From the NCBI GenBank assembly GCA_963706905.1, contig CAVPNY010000009.1:496001-560000 (forward strand): a stretch of DNA of 64,000 nt, given 5' to 3'. This stretch comes from CAVPNY01 sp963706905. GTDB taxonomy: Bacteria; Chloroflexota; Anaerolineae; Anaerolineales; UBA4823. The notes below the pieces were generated by a model. The model had not been told where the DNA came from and made no database searches. It worked only from the letters and a program-made list of their open reading frames with translations. Below, in pieces: positions 23,554 to 32,876 of the stretch. How positions within the stretch are numbered: the stretch's first letter is position 1; each line of letters opens with the position of its first letter. Made by a program: the position numbers and the translations under genes.

Positions 23554-25152
23554 TCACCCAATCCTTGAACTGTGTAAGGATGAAACTTTCCGCCGCAGCG
23601 CTGCCACAACTCGGCGCCCTTCCGGGACTCCCACCGCCAGGACGACAGCCCCATATACTCCTCCACCAATCACCAATCCTCCCAAGGCTACCAGCCAGGC
23701 TGGCTGGCCTGTGCTGATAGAAAGCCAACCCCACAGGGCAAAGCCCATGACAGCGGCCGCCAGCGCCCCTTGCCCGGCGGCCTGGAGGAGGCTGCGCCCA
23801 TGCAGGCCGTCCAGCCGGCGACGCATGATCAACAGCAGGCCAGCCATCTCGAGGGCGGTGGCGAGCGAGTTAGCCAGAGCCAGCCCACCGTGGGGAGCCC
23901 AGCCCAGCCGGATGAAGAGCGCTGAGAAGGCCACGCTAAAGGCCACGTTCAGGCTCATAGCGACCACGCCGACCAGCACCGGAGTCTTCGTGTCGTGCAT
24001 GGCATAGAAAGCGCGCGCCAGTACCTCCACGATGGAATGCCCCACCAGCCCGGCGGCGTACCACAGCAAGGCCCAGGCTACCAGCTCTGTCGAGAGCTCA
24101 GTGAACTCGCCGCGTTGATATAGCAGGGTGATTAACGGCACCCGCAGCAGGATCAGGCCAAGTGAGGCCGGGATAGCCAGCAGCAGCACTCCACGCAGGC
24201 TGGCTGCCAGGGAGTGGCGCAGGTCAATCAGGCGACCCTGGGTAAACTGGGCTGCCATCGTCGGCAGTGCAGCAATAGCAATGGATTGGGCGATAGCAGC
24301 CTGAGGCATCAGCATCAACGCAAAGGCCACCGTCACCCCGGTGACACTGCCTTCTGGCAGGCTGGAGGCCAGCCAGATGTTGACCCAGAAGTTGAGCTGC
24401 ACGAAGGCCACGCCCAAAAGGCGCGGCAGCATCAATCGCCCAACCTCGTTCACATTGGGATCGCCCCGTCCCAGGGTAGGCGTATAGGTCCCGCGCTGAC
24501 GCAGCAAGAATGGGATTTGGAGGAGCAGGTGTAGCCCAGCGCCCAGCACCACTCCCCAGGCCAGCCCATAGATACCCAGACGCGGGGAGAAGACCAGCAC
24601 TCCCAGGATCATGCCCACCTGGTACATGGCAGGGGCCAGCGCCGGGATGAAAAAGACCTGGTGTGCGTTGAGAATACCCATCACCAGGCCAGACAGAGCG
24701 AAGAGAGCTGCGGCGGGTAACATCAAGCGCAGCAGGTCGACGGTCAGCGCCTCCTGAGCCGGGTCGGCGGCAAAGCCGGGGGCCAGCAGGTAGCGCACGA
24801 TCTGCGGGGCAAAGATGTACGCCACAAGGGAGGCGATAAACAGGACCAGCAAGATGAGGTTGGCGATGGCGGAGGCCAACCGCCAGGCAGAGCGCCGCTC
24901 GCCACGTGTTAACAGACCGGTAAAGGTGGGGATGAAAGCCGAGCCCAGCGCTCCGCCAGCCACCAGATTGAAGAGCGTCTCCGACACCCGGTTAGCGGCG
25001 TTGAAGGCGTCCATATCGCCACTGGTGCCAAAGGCGTTCAGCACAATCACCTGGCGCGCCAAACCCACCAGGTTGCTCAGTACAAAGGCAGCCATGACCA
25101 GCAAGGCTCCACGGGCGATCTGGCGGGTGGCGGTGCTCTCAGTAGTTTCCAC
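23554..25152 (-). CDS. murJ: Lipid II flippase MurJ
   Basis: 532 residues with about 14 membrane segments and MviN-family motifs, including 'NLVGLARQVIVLNAFGTSGD' near the N-terminus and 'REFTELSTELVAWALLWYA'-type segments. It flips lipid-linked peptidoglycan precursor across the membrane. GTG start at 25152, with a TATAAT-like box just upstream. It lies 27 bp after the MBOAT-SGNH gene in the same direction, suggesting a shared envelope operon. Confidence 0.92.
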   Translation of the reverse strand: METTESTATRQIARGALLVMAAFVLSNLVGLARQVIVLNAFGTSGDMDAFNAANRVSETLFNLVAGGALGSAFIPTFTGLLTRGERRSAWRLASAIANLILLVLFIASLVAYIFAPQIVRYLLAPGFAADPAQEALTVDLLRLMLPAAALFALSGLVMGILNAHQVFFIPALAPAMYQVGMILGVLVFSPRLGIYGLAWGVVLGAGLHLLLQIPFLLRQRGTYTPTLGRGDPNVNEVGRLMLPRLLGVAFVQLNFWVNIWLASSLPEGSVTGVTVAFALMLMPQAAIAQSIAIAALPTMAAQFTQGRLIDLRHSLAASLRGVLLLAIPASLGLILLRVPLITLLYQRGEFTELSTELVAWALLWYAAGLVGHSIVEVLARAFYAMHDTKTPVLVGVVAMSLNVAFSVAFSALFIRLGWAPHGGLALANSLATALEMAGLLLIMRRRLDGLHGRSLLQAAGQGALAAAVMGFALWGWLSISTGQPAWLVALGGLVIGGGVYGAVVLAVGVPEGRRVVAALRRKVSSLHSSRIG

Positions 25153-25179
25153 TGAGAAGGATTATATCAAGGTGAAGGA

Positions 25180-28138
25180 TTATTGTTCGGGTAAGCCCAT
25201 GGGAATGCGAGCCGATTCCGCTTTCAAAGCCTCGTAAAGGCGCTGGGCGATCAACTGGTGACCACGGGCGTTAGGATGCCAATCCCAACTTTCCAGCAGA
25301 ATTGAGTCGGGGTTGGCGCCTTTGTAGACATCCGAGAGGTCGAGGACAATAAAACCAGCCTGTTCCGCCAGTTGCACCTGGCGGGCAGCCGCCTCCGGCT
25401 CATCCATGCCCACAATGCGCGGAATCACAATCAGTACGGGTAGAATGCCGCGCTCCCGGCTTTCCTCAACCATGCGGCGGTACGCCCAGGAGACGATCTC
25501 CTCAGCGTGCGGTTTCAACGCCCGTTTGGCCTTGACTTCCGATGTCTGCTGGTCCAATCCAGCGCTCTGAACAAGGTCGCGCAGATAATCGTACTCAACA
25601 TCCACGCCCTGGCTGACGCGGCTCAGGATATGCGTCAGTACGCGGTCTTCGTCTTCGGGATGGGCAACAAACCAGATGGCATCTGGCTCAAATTCCAGGG
25701 CTTTCTGTTCAAATGCCATCAGGCTTTGCAATGTGGTGTAGCCAGATACGGAGAAATTTAGAATTTCATAATTCGTGTAAGGCTGCCCGGTGTTCTCCTG
25801 GTTGAACTTGTCTTCTAACAGCCACTCGAAGGATTTCATTGTCCGCCACCCCCCAGCCCATGCCTGTCGAAGCCCCAAGCAATGCAACCCGATAAGTTCC
25901 ATCAGGCTTAGCCTGGGTGTATTCCTTGTCGCGCAGTCCCCGTTGATTGGTGGTGAATTGTTTACCGTAAAATTCGATCTGGGCGGAGGGCGCAAGATCA
26001 CCAAAGAGGAAATCTCCGGTCACGTGGCCGGCTTGTGTCCTCCAAATATCAGGTCGGGATTGGGGCCGCTTCATGTAGACTTCCCAGAGCTGGCTATTGA
26101 AGCGGTTAACCCCCATCAAATCCTCGTAATAGCCGCGCTCCAGCAAGGCTGCATCCTGGTCGTTCAGACGGGTGACGCGCATGTCACGAATTTCTTGCTG
26201 TATCCCCTCCTGAAAACGAGAATACACCCGCGGGTTACCGATCAGGTAAACTGCAAGGATCATCAAGCCAGTGATGGCTGCAGTTTTGAAGAAGCTGGCT
26301 GTTTTGGGCGCTGCTTTGCCGGATATACCCTTCCCAGACCGGGGCCATAGGCGTCCACCGATCATCCCCACAATTAGCAGAAGCGGGAAGAGTTGCAAAG
26401 CATTCTGCTGCTTGGGGATCAGGATCGAGAACAAAGCCAGCCACTCATCGAGGGAAACAGTCACCCACAATGACCATAAAACCGCAATTACAGTGAAGGT
26501 ACCCAGAATCTTTAATCCCTGGATGGTTAACTCTCGCGGCGTCCAAACACGCTTGCCTAAACTGCGTTTGCGTCCTTTCTTGACTTCGTAGATAGAGTTG
26601 ACCACCACCAAAAATCCAAGGATACCCCAGAAGAACATGTCCTGGGGAAGGAGCACAAAGGTACCGCGCAGCCAGAACCACTGATAGGCATGCAAGATCC
26701 AGGTTACCAGGAATACGACCACAGTGGCGATCACCAGACGGGTTATATCGTTGTATTTCTTCAAGCGGAAATATACCGGATAGTAGAACACCTTCAGCAT
26801 GAAGTCTTTCCAGTAAATATTGATGCGCCGCCAATAATCGGTGAAGCTCGAGGCCAGGAAATAATTGTGATGTGTTTCTGGCAGATTGAAGCCGAACAAA
26901 TGCAAGATGCCTACAATGATATGGAACTGGCCGGACACACGCAGATACAGCGCCAGATTGGTGACTAAGTAAAGGATCAGCTCCCACACATTGTTGACAT
27001 CTTCGGGAGCGATGAGTAACTTGTAGCTGACAAAACGATACAGGATCAACTGGAAGGCGCCGCGGAAGATCCAATTGATGCCAACCTGGTAGATCTTATA
27101 GCGATCCTCATTATAGTAAGTGCGCTTGTAAGTGCTGTAATCTACCACCGGGAAGAGTGGGAAGACTACATTGGGAAGCAGGAAAAAATACGACAGAGAG
27201 CGGGAGGCATCAAACGGCTCTTTTTGATGCTTGAGATCGTACAGGTAGACGATCATACGGAACATGAACATCGAGCCCAAGATCGGCCAGATGGCGCTTG
27301 ACCACGGCAAAGGCACTGTGCTGACACGCAACATGGCCAATCCAGCTGCAGCAACGAGCACCAGAGCTACCCGCAGCTTGAATGAAATGGGCAGCAATGT
27401 GATGCCGATCAAAACCAAGCCTAACAAAAAAAGCCAGCCACCATCAGCGATTCCAAATACCCCCAGAATGCCAGTAAGAGACAGCAGAAGGAAGAACGGC
27501 CGGCGATATTCCAGTGGCAGCAGGTAATGGGCCAGAAAGCCGAAAAAGACCAGCAGCATGATATTGTGCGAGAACACCTCGTTTTCCAGGCTGAACTCTC
27601 GGATTACCATGACAAGCAGACCGAGCTGGAGAACCAAGAGTGAAAACTTGGCGACGGCCTGACGATCGACAACGAATATTTCAGATAATTCGATAGAGAG
27701 CGGTATCTCCCCAGGCGAGGTGACAAAGACCCGCGTCAGCAGGATGCTGAAAGTCATGACTGCCATCATCAAAACTTTATCGATATTCCCTGGCAGGCCG
27801 GTGTTGATCACGATCAGGTCTGAGGAAAGCGCTACTGCCAGAATCGAAACACCAATCAGCAGCCAGAAACCAAACCTGCGGTTTGGCGCAGGCAAGACTA
27901 AAATCAGGCCAGCAAAAAACAGGAATAAACCACTAACCGCCACGGTAACCTGGTGGGCGCCTAATCCTGGCATTCCGCCAAATCCCAAAGCATCCGCAGC
28001 GAAGGCAAAAACCAACGCTGTAACACCAGCTAACATTAAGAGTGATGGAATAATCTTGTTGATGGTCCCCACCAAATTCTCAATTGTAGAACCATTCGTC
28101 TGTTTCAATTTAGGTTGAAGCTCTTCCGAATGTTCCAT
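25180..28138 (-). CDS. MBOAT acyltransferase fused to SGNH hydrolase-like domain (frameshifted)
   Basis: Reconstructed protein of about 985 residues. About eight N-terminal membrane segments come first, then an MBOAT core with 'DYSTYKRTYYNED' and the His-containing 'ETHHNYFLASSFTDYWRR'. After a further membrane segment a C-terminal extracytoplasmic SGNH/AlgJ-like domain carries 'LLGASTGMGWGV' and a late 'SWDWHPNARGHQLIA', matching the Ser and Asp-X-X-His blocks. The frame breaks at 25834-25836: one extra A in the coding strand. Upstream frame ends at 25766 and downstream frame runs 25180-26004. ATG at 28138 has GGGGAGG upstream. With the adjacent ACP it probably transfers an acyl group onto an envelope polymer. 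Confidence 0.85.
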
Positions 28139-28169
28139 TACCAATAAGCCTCCCCAGAATCGATAAAAA

Positions 28170-28418
28170 TCAAGCTTTCTTAGATTGAACGAGCCTGGCC
28201 ATATCGGCAATCGTATTGAGATAGTCCTCGCTGGTTTCGTATGCCTCGATAGTGACGCCAAACTCATCTTCCAAAAATGCTACCAGCTTGAGAATCGCCA
28301 GCGAGTTTAGGATCCGGGTAGAAAGCAGTGGAGTGTCTATTGCGAGATTGGCCGGATCATCTCCAGGTAAGAATTCTTCATGGATATAACCTTTTATTTC
28401 GCTTTCAACTTCACTCAT
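28170..28418 (-). CDS. Acyl carrier protein (DltC/MBOAT-associated type)
   Basis: 82-residue acidic four-helix carrier. The phosphopantetheine Ser lies in 'LNSLAILKLV' (about residue 39; usual DSL is NSL here), followed by 'LEDEFGVTIEA'. It starts the ACP - MBOAT-SGNH - MurJ transcription unit, 31 bp before the MBOAT gene. This gene pair resembles DltC/DltB/DltD chemistry, but no DltA-like ligase is in the window, so the acyl group and its loading enzyme are unknown. Confidence 0.88.
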   Translation of the reverse strand: MSEVESEIKGYIHEEFLPGDDPANLAIDTPLLSTRILNSLAILKLVAFLEDEFGVTIEAYETSEDYLNTIADMARLVQSKKA

Positions 28419-28896
28419 TGGTATGTGCTCCTCTTCATTTACTTTGGTAGTTGCAGTTAATGCGCACCAATATAATAGATTCTGTAATCACGATCAGGAG
28501 GCTGGGAGGAGGTAAGACCATAACAGAACTTTACCCTTAGGCCAGGATTCCCCCCTTTCCAGGTTGTCAGACTAATGCACGGCGAAGATATGATTGTCAC
28601 TGCAAGACTATAGATGAGATTCAAAGAATAGTTAATGAACCGACATCCGCCGCGGCCTCAATGTTTAAAACGCCGAGATGAAAAATTTGTTACAGGCCAG
28701 TGCCGGTCTCTCAGCGCCGGTGATTGAGAGCGGGTGCTCCAGAGCCTAGGTCGAAGAGGAACATTGTTTTTACCAGAACGACAAGATCCGGAAGAATTCC
28801 ATGCCAGCGGTTAAGCAAAAGATAATGCCTGGCGTTTTCGGATCGGGGATTACAATCTTATTAAGAAAGAATTCAAATCCTGGAAGGTGAAAGATC
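28419..28896. other. Long intergenic region, nothing recognised
   Basis: About 480 bp between the divergent ACP and cutA genes. It must hold both promoters. TATATT on the minus strand near 28470 is a candidate -10 for the ACP operon. I see no riboswitch core, tRNA or convincing small ORF. Confidence 0.5.
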
Positions 28897-29226
28897 ATGC
28901 AGAACCAATTTGTGGTAGTACTCGTTACCGCCCCATCGAAATCTATTGCAGAGCAAATCGCTCAGGCGTTGTTGAATCAACACCTGATTGCATGCGCCAA
29001 CTTAATGGCGCCTGTGCAGTCTTACTATACCTGGCAGGGGGAAACGAAAGCTGATGAAGAAGTTTTAATGCTCTTGAAGACGCGTGCAGATCTGTTCACT
29101 GACAAACTGGTCCCGGCTATTCAGGCGCTCCACCCATACGAAGTGCCGGAGATCATCGCCCTACCGATCCTGATGGGCGCGCAGAATTACTTGGGTTGGA
29201 TTGAAGAAGTAACCAGTCAGCAGTAG
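28897..29226 (+). CDS. cutA: Divalent cation tolerance protein CutA
   Basis: 109 residues, standard length for this trimeric cytoplasmic protein. Conserved 'CANLMAPVQSYYTWQGE' (about 36-52) and 'LHPYEVPEIIALPI' (about 84-97). Linked to metal tolerance in some bacteria, but biochemical role is unsettled. Single gene between the ACP operon and a convergent MacB-like operon. Confidence 0.93.
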   Translation: MQNQFVVVLVTAPSKSIAEQIAQALLNQHLIACANLMAPVQSYYTWQGETKADEEVLMLLKTRADLFTDKLVPAIQALHPYEVPEIIALPILMGAQNYLGWIEEVTSQQ

Positions 29227-29269
29227 AAAGTAATCCGTTGTTAATTCCCAACCTGCCACTATTGTGGGC

Positions 29270-30496
29270 TTACTCGTAGCGCAAGGCTTCCACCGGCTCC
29301 AGGCTGGCAGCGCGATTGGCCGGGTACAGGCCGAAGAAGAGGCCAACGGCGGTTGAGAACAGCGTCGCCATCAAAATCGTGTCAATCCCAATAGAAGGGT
29401 TGATCGCGGCGTCATTTGCGGCGGCGATGCTACCAACTATGGTAGAGATCGCCCAGCCGAGCAAGATGCCAATGACGCCGCCGATCAGGCTGAGCACCGA
29501 AGACTCGGTCAAGAACTGCACCAGGATATCGATCTTGCGCGCGCCCAGGGCCTTGCGCAGGCCGATCTCGCGCGTACGTTCAGTCACTGAAACCAGCATG
29601 ATGTTCATGATGCCGATCCCACCCACCAGCAAAGAAATAGCAGCAATGCCCCCTAGGAAGATAGTCAACACGCTGGTGATTGTGCGGGCCGTGTCGAGGA
29701 AGTCCTGCTGAGTGAAGGTGGTGAAATCATCGACGCCGATCTCTGTGCTGTGGCGGGTGCGCAGGATCTGGGCGATCTCATCGCTCGCTTCCTGCACCAC
29801 CTGGGCATTTACTGCCTGTACCAGCAGAAGATCGATGTTTTCGCGCGATTGGCGGCGAATCAGGCGATTCTGGGCGGTGGTCAAAGGTACCATCACCTGA
29901 TTATCCTCATTTGCAAAAGATGAGCCGCCCTTTTCCTTCAACACCCCAATTACCCGGAATGGTTGCCCATCAATGCGCACTGTTTCGCCTACCAGACCTT
30001 CCTTACGCCCAAACAATTTATCGGCAACATCGGTACCCAATAATACAACCGAAGCCCTTCCCAGCATATGCTCTTCATTGATAAACTCACCTTCGATGAC
30101 CGGCGTGTTGCGTACTTGCTCATACGCCGGCGTTACTCCCACCACTGAGGTAAAGGTGCTCTCACCGCCGTATGATACTTTCCCATCCCCTTGCAAGACT
30201 GGAGCTACGGCTGAAACAGAAGGCGCCTGGAACGGGTCAGCGATGGCATCTGCATCTCCCAGAGTGATCGGCTTAGGATTGGTCACTTCCTCCGATCCGC
30301 CGCGGAAGACGAAGATCAGATTTGTGCCAATGCCCTGAATGGAACCGGTGATCGTGTTCTCTGCCCCACGCCCAATGGAGATCATGGCGATCACTGCAGC
30401 AACCCCAATGACAATCCCCAGGATGGTTAACCCAGAGCGCAATTTATTTGACGACAGGCTTTCCAGAGCTTCAATGAAGGATTGCATTAGATTCAT
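29270..30496 (-). CDS. MacB-type ABC transporter permease
   Basis: 408 residues: membrane segment near residues 18-42 ('SGLTILGIVIGVAAVIAMIS'), a large extracytoplasmic MacB_PCD domain, and three C-terminal FtsX-type membrane segments with 'RTREIGLRKALGA'. Type VII ABC permease for mechanotransmission or export of peptides, antibiotics or lipoproteins. Overlaps the ATPase gene by ATGA. No outer-membrane channel gene is present, in keeping with a monoderm host. Confidence 0.92.
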   Translation of the reverse strand: MNLMQSFIEALESLSSNKLRSGLTILGIVIGVAAVIAMISIGRGAENTITGSIQGIGTNLIFVFRGGSEEVTNPKPITLGDADAIADPFQAPSVSAVAPVLQGDGKVSYGGESTFTSVVGVTPAYEQVRNTPVIEGEFINEEHMLGRASVVLLGTDVADKLFGRKEGLVGETVRIDGQPFRVIGVLKEKGGSSFANEDNQVMVPLTTAQNRLIRRQSRENIDLLLVQAVNAQVVQEASDEIAQILRTRHSTEIGVDDFTTFTQQDFLDTARTITSVLTIFLGGIAAISLLVGGIGIMNIMLVSVTERTREIGLRKALGARKIDILVQFLTESSVLSLIGGVIGILLGWAISTIVGSIAAANDAAINPSIGIDTILMATLFSTAVGLFFGLYPANRAASLEPVEALRYE

Positions 30497-31173
30497 CGGT
30501 GGGCCTCCACCACTCCGTCGCGGATGCGGATGGAGCGACCTGTCTGGGCAGCGACATCTTGATCATGAGTGACGATGATCAGGGTTGTGCCGCGCTCTTT
30601 GTTCAAGTTGAGCAGCAGGTGCATGATCTCTTCCCCCGATTTCGTATCCAGGTTACCGGTGGGCTCGTCTGCCAATAGGATGGCTGGCTCGTTAACCAAA
30701 GCGCGGGCGATGGCTACCCTTTGCTGTTGCCCGCCAGAGAGCTCATTCGGACGGTGTGTCAATCGATCGCCCAGTCCAACTTTTTCGAGGGCTTCACGGG
30801 CGCGCTCTTTACGCCCACGGGTGACACCGGCATATCGCATCGGCAGCTCAACATTGTACACGGCAGTCGCTCGGGACAGCAAATTAAAACTCTGGAAGAC
30901 AAAGCCAACCTTGCGATTGCGGATAGAGGCAAGCTGGTCGTCGTTAAGATTTGAAACCGCCTCCCCATCCAGGATATATGCTCCTGAAGTAGGCCGGTCC
31001 AGGCAGCCGATGATATTCATTAATGTCGACTTACCAGAGCCAGACGGTCCCATGATCGAGACAACCTCGCCGCGTTCAATCTCTAAAGACAGGCCACGTA
31101 GAGCATGCACCTCAACCTCGCCCATTTTATAAACCTTAGTCAGGTTCTCTGCAGTTATCACCCAATCGCTCAT
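30493..31173 (-). CDS. MacB/LolD-type ABC ATPase
   Basis: 226 residues. Walker A GPSGSGKST (about 41-49), signature LSGGQQQRVAIARAL, Walker B ILLADEPTGNLD and H-loop 'VTHDQDVA'. Powers the permease encoded immediately downstream and follows the adaptor gene by 2 bp. Confidence 0.94.
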   Translation of the reverse strand: MSDWVITAENLTKVYKMGEVEVHALRGLSLEIERGEVVSIMGPSGSGKSTLMNIIGCLDRPTSGAYILDGEAVSNLNDDQLASIRNRKVGFVFQSFNLLSRATAVYNVELPMRYAGVTRGRKERAREALEKVGLGDRLTHRPNELSGGQQQRVAIARALVNEPAILLADEPTGNLDTKSGEEIMHLLLNLNKERGTTLIIVTHDQDVAAQTGRSIRIRDGVVEAHR

Positions 31174-31175
31174 GA

Positions 31176-32582
31176 CTACCTCTGCATGAAAGATGGTGGG
31201 CCGTTCTGCTCAAATGTGATAGGCGGATTCAGAACCACCAGATCACCCTCCTGCAGGTCGCCTTCGATTACCTGGCTGCTCGTTTCTGATGAAGCTCCCA
31301 AGCTGATCTCAACTGGTGTAGGTAAGCCATTTTTTAAAATATACACAACCCGGTTGCCATCGACCACCCTGACAGCCCGGTTGGGGATCAACAAGGCATC
31401 CTCCAAGCGGTTGACGGCGATATTTACTGCTGCAGTCATGCCAGGCTTAACAGTGTCATCTGGGTCGATCAGTTCAACTGTGACAATAAAATCAACCACA
31501 TCTTGCAGAGACGTTCCGACCAGGGCAACTTCAGAAACCACTCCGCGATATTCCTTGCCCGGTATCGCGTCAAAGGACACAACAACCTCCTGACCTTCCT
31601 GGATATTATTGATATCTATCTCCGAAACCTGCACATCTACCAGCAGGCGGGAGAGATCGTCCAGGCGGAAGGCGAGCGTACCTGGGGTGACCTGATCGCC
31701 AGATTTGCTGTCGATCTGGGTGATGGTGCCCATAAAGGGCGCAGCAATGTGTTGCTGATCCACCGTGGCCTGAGCTGCCGCGACACGCGCCTCTGCGGCA
31801 GCGATATCATCAGCAGAAGCACCCGCAATTAGATCTGCATAATTTTCCTGAGCATCCTCCAATTGAGCCTGGGCAAGCGCCAGATCGGCCTCGGCTACAG
31901 CCAGATCGACCGGATTAGCAGTACCTAGCAAGTTATTCAGCCGCCGCACAGCAGCATCATATTGCGCCTGTACCTGGGCTAGCCGGCCCAGTAATGAGGC
32001 CCGCACCAGGTTATCTTCTGGCTTGTTCTCATACGGCGCGTAATCCTCGCGGGCTTTATCCAGTTGATCCTTAGCCAATGTCACGCTGGCGCGCGCCTGG
32101 TCGATGTCGGATTGCGTAGAAGCGGTATTGAGGTTGTTGACATAACGCTCTAAATCTCGCACGCTTTCTTCAGCCTTGGCGATGGCCTGTTTGGCCTGCT
32201 TAATCGCCAGATCAGAAGGAGGCTCGCGCAAATCATCCAGGGCGTTGCGAGCGTTTACCAGGTCAACGCCGGCCAGGATGACATTTTGGGGGAGAGAAGT
32301 TTCAGCTAATTCAGCCAGGACCTGATCGGCGGAAACCTGCTCGCCTACCGCCACGTCTACTTCAGCAACGCTGCCCGATGTTTGCCAGGGAAGGACAGCA
32401 GTTTGATTGGCGCGGACGGTACCAGTGGCTCCAATGCTGGCGACCAATTCCCCTCGCTCGACGGCTATTGTCTGCAAATCACTCAATGCGCTCTCCTGTT
32501 GTCCCGCGCGAAACCGCATGAAGAGATAAATTCCCCCAGCTACAACCGCCAGCACAATGATCACAATGATCGCTTTTCTCAT
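31176..32582 (-). CDS. HlyD/MacA-family periplasmic adaptor
   Basis: 468 residues. N-terminal membrane anchor (about 4-24), biotinyl-lipoyl half motifs ('VDVAVGEQVSADQVLAEL' and 'MGTITQIDSKSGDQVTPGT'), a long Ala/Gln/Asp-rich alpha-hairpin between them (about 110-280), and a C-terminal beta-barrel ('VKPGMTAAVNIAV'). First gene of the adaptor-ATPase-permease operon. Confidence 0.92.
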   Translation of the reverse strand: MRKAIIVIIVLAVVAGGIYLFMRFRAGQQESALSDLQTIAVERGELVASIGATGTVRANQTAVLPWQTSGSVAEVDVAVGEQVSADQVLAELAETSLPQNVILAGVDLVNARNALDDLREPPSDLAIKQAKQAIAKAEESVRDLERYVNNLNTASTQSDIDQARASVTLAKDQLDKAREDYAPYENKPEDNLVRASLLGRLAQVQAQYDAAVRRLNNLLGTANPVDLAVAEADLALAQAQLEDAQENYADLIAGASADDIAAAEARVAAAQATVDQQHIAAPFMGTITQIDSKSGDQVTPGTLAFRLDDLSRLLVDVQVSEIDINNIQEGQEVVVSFDAIPGKEYRGVVSEVALVGTSLQDVVDFIVTVELIDPDDTVKPGMTAAVNIAVNRLEDALLIPNRAVRVVDGNRVVYILKNGLPTPVEISLGASSETSSQVIEGDLQEGDLVVLNPPITFEQNGPPSFMQR

Positions 32583-32763
32583 GAATGTTTTCCTCCGACC
32601 GCTATCCTACACAAGGCGATTATCAAAGATTTCTGAAAGAATGATTTTAACCCAAAATGGTTAAGGGTGATTAAGCATTTAACAGTGCGTGAGACAATTT
32701 TAACTGCTTACTGAAGTAGTCCTGGACAGCCTACGGATCCAAGCAAATATGGTCTTTTTTAGT

Positions 32764-32779
32764 CGTGACAAACGTCACA
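32764..32779. promoter_or_regulatory. CRP/FNR-family operator-like site
   Basis: CGTGA-N6-TCACA matches the TGTGA-N6-TCACA consensus at nine of ten positions. It lies 98 bp upstream of the first GltD-like gene, within the 294-bp divergent region shared with the MacA-like adaptor gene. No regulator of this family is in the window. Confidence 0.5.
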
Positions 32780-32876
32780 AAATTTGGTGACATCCGGGAC
32801 TGAAACCAAACCAGTTTTATCATTATTATCACCATAGGAATACTGTTCGCCAACGCATCACAAAAGGAGGTATTTA

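Noticed and set aside
28419..28896. Possible T-box or other leader RNA
   Set aside because: No T-box sequence, specifier stem or terminator pair could be found.
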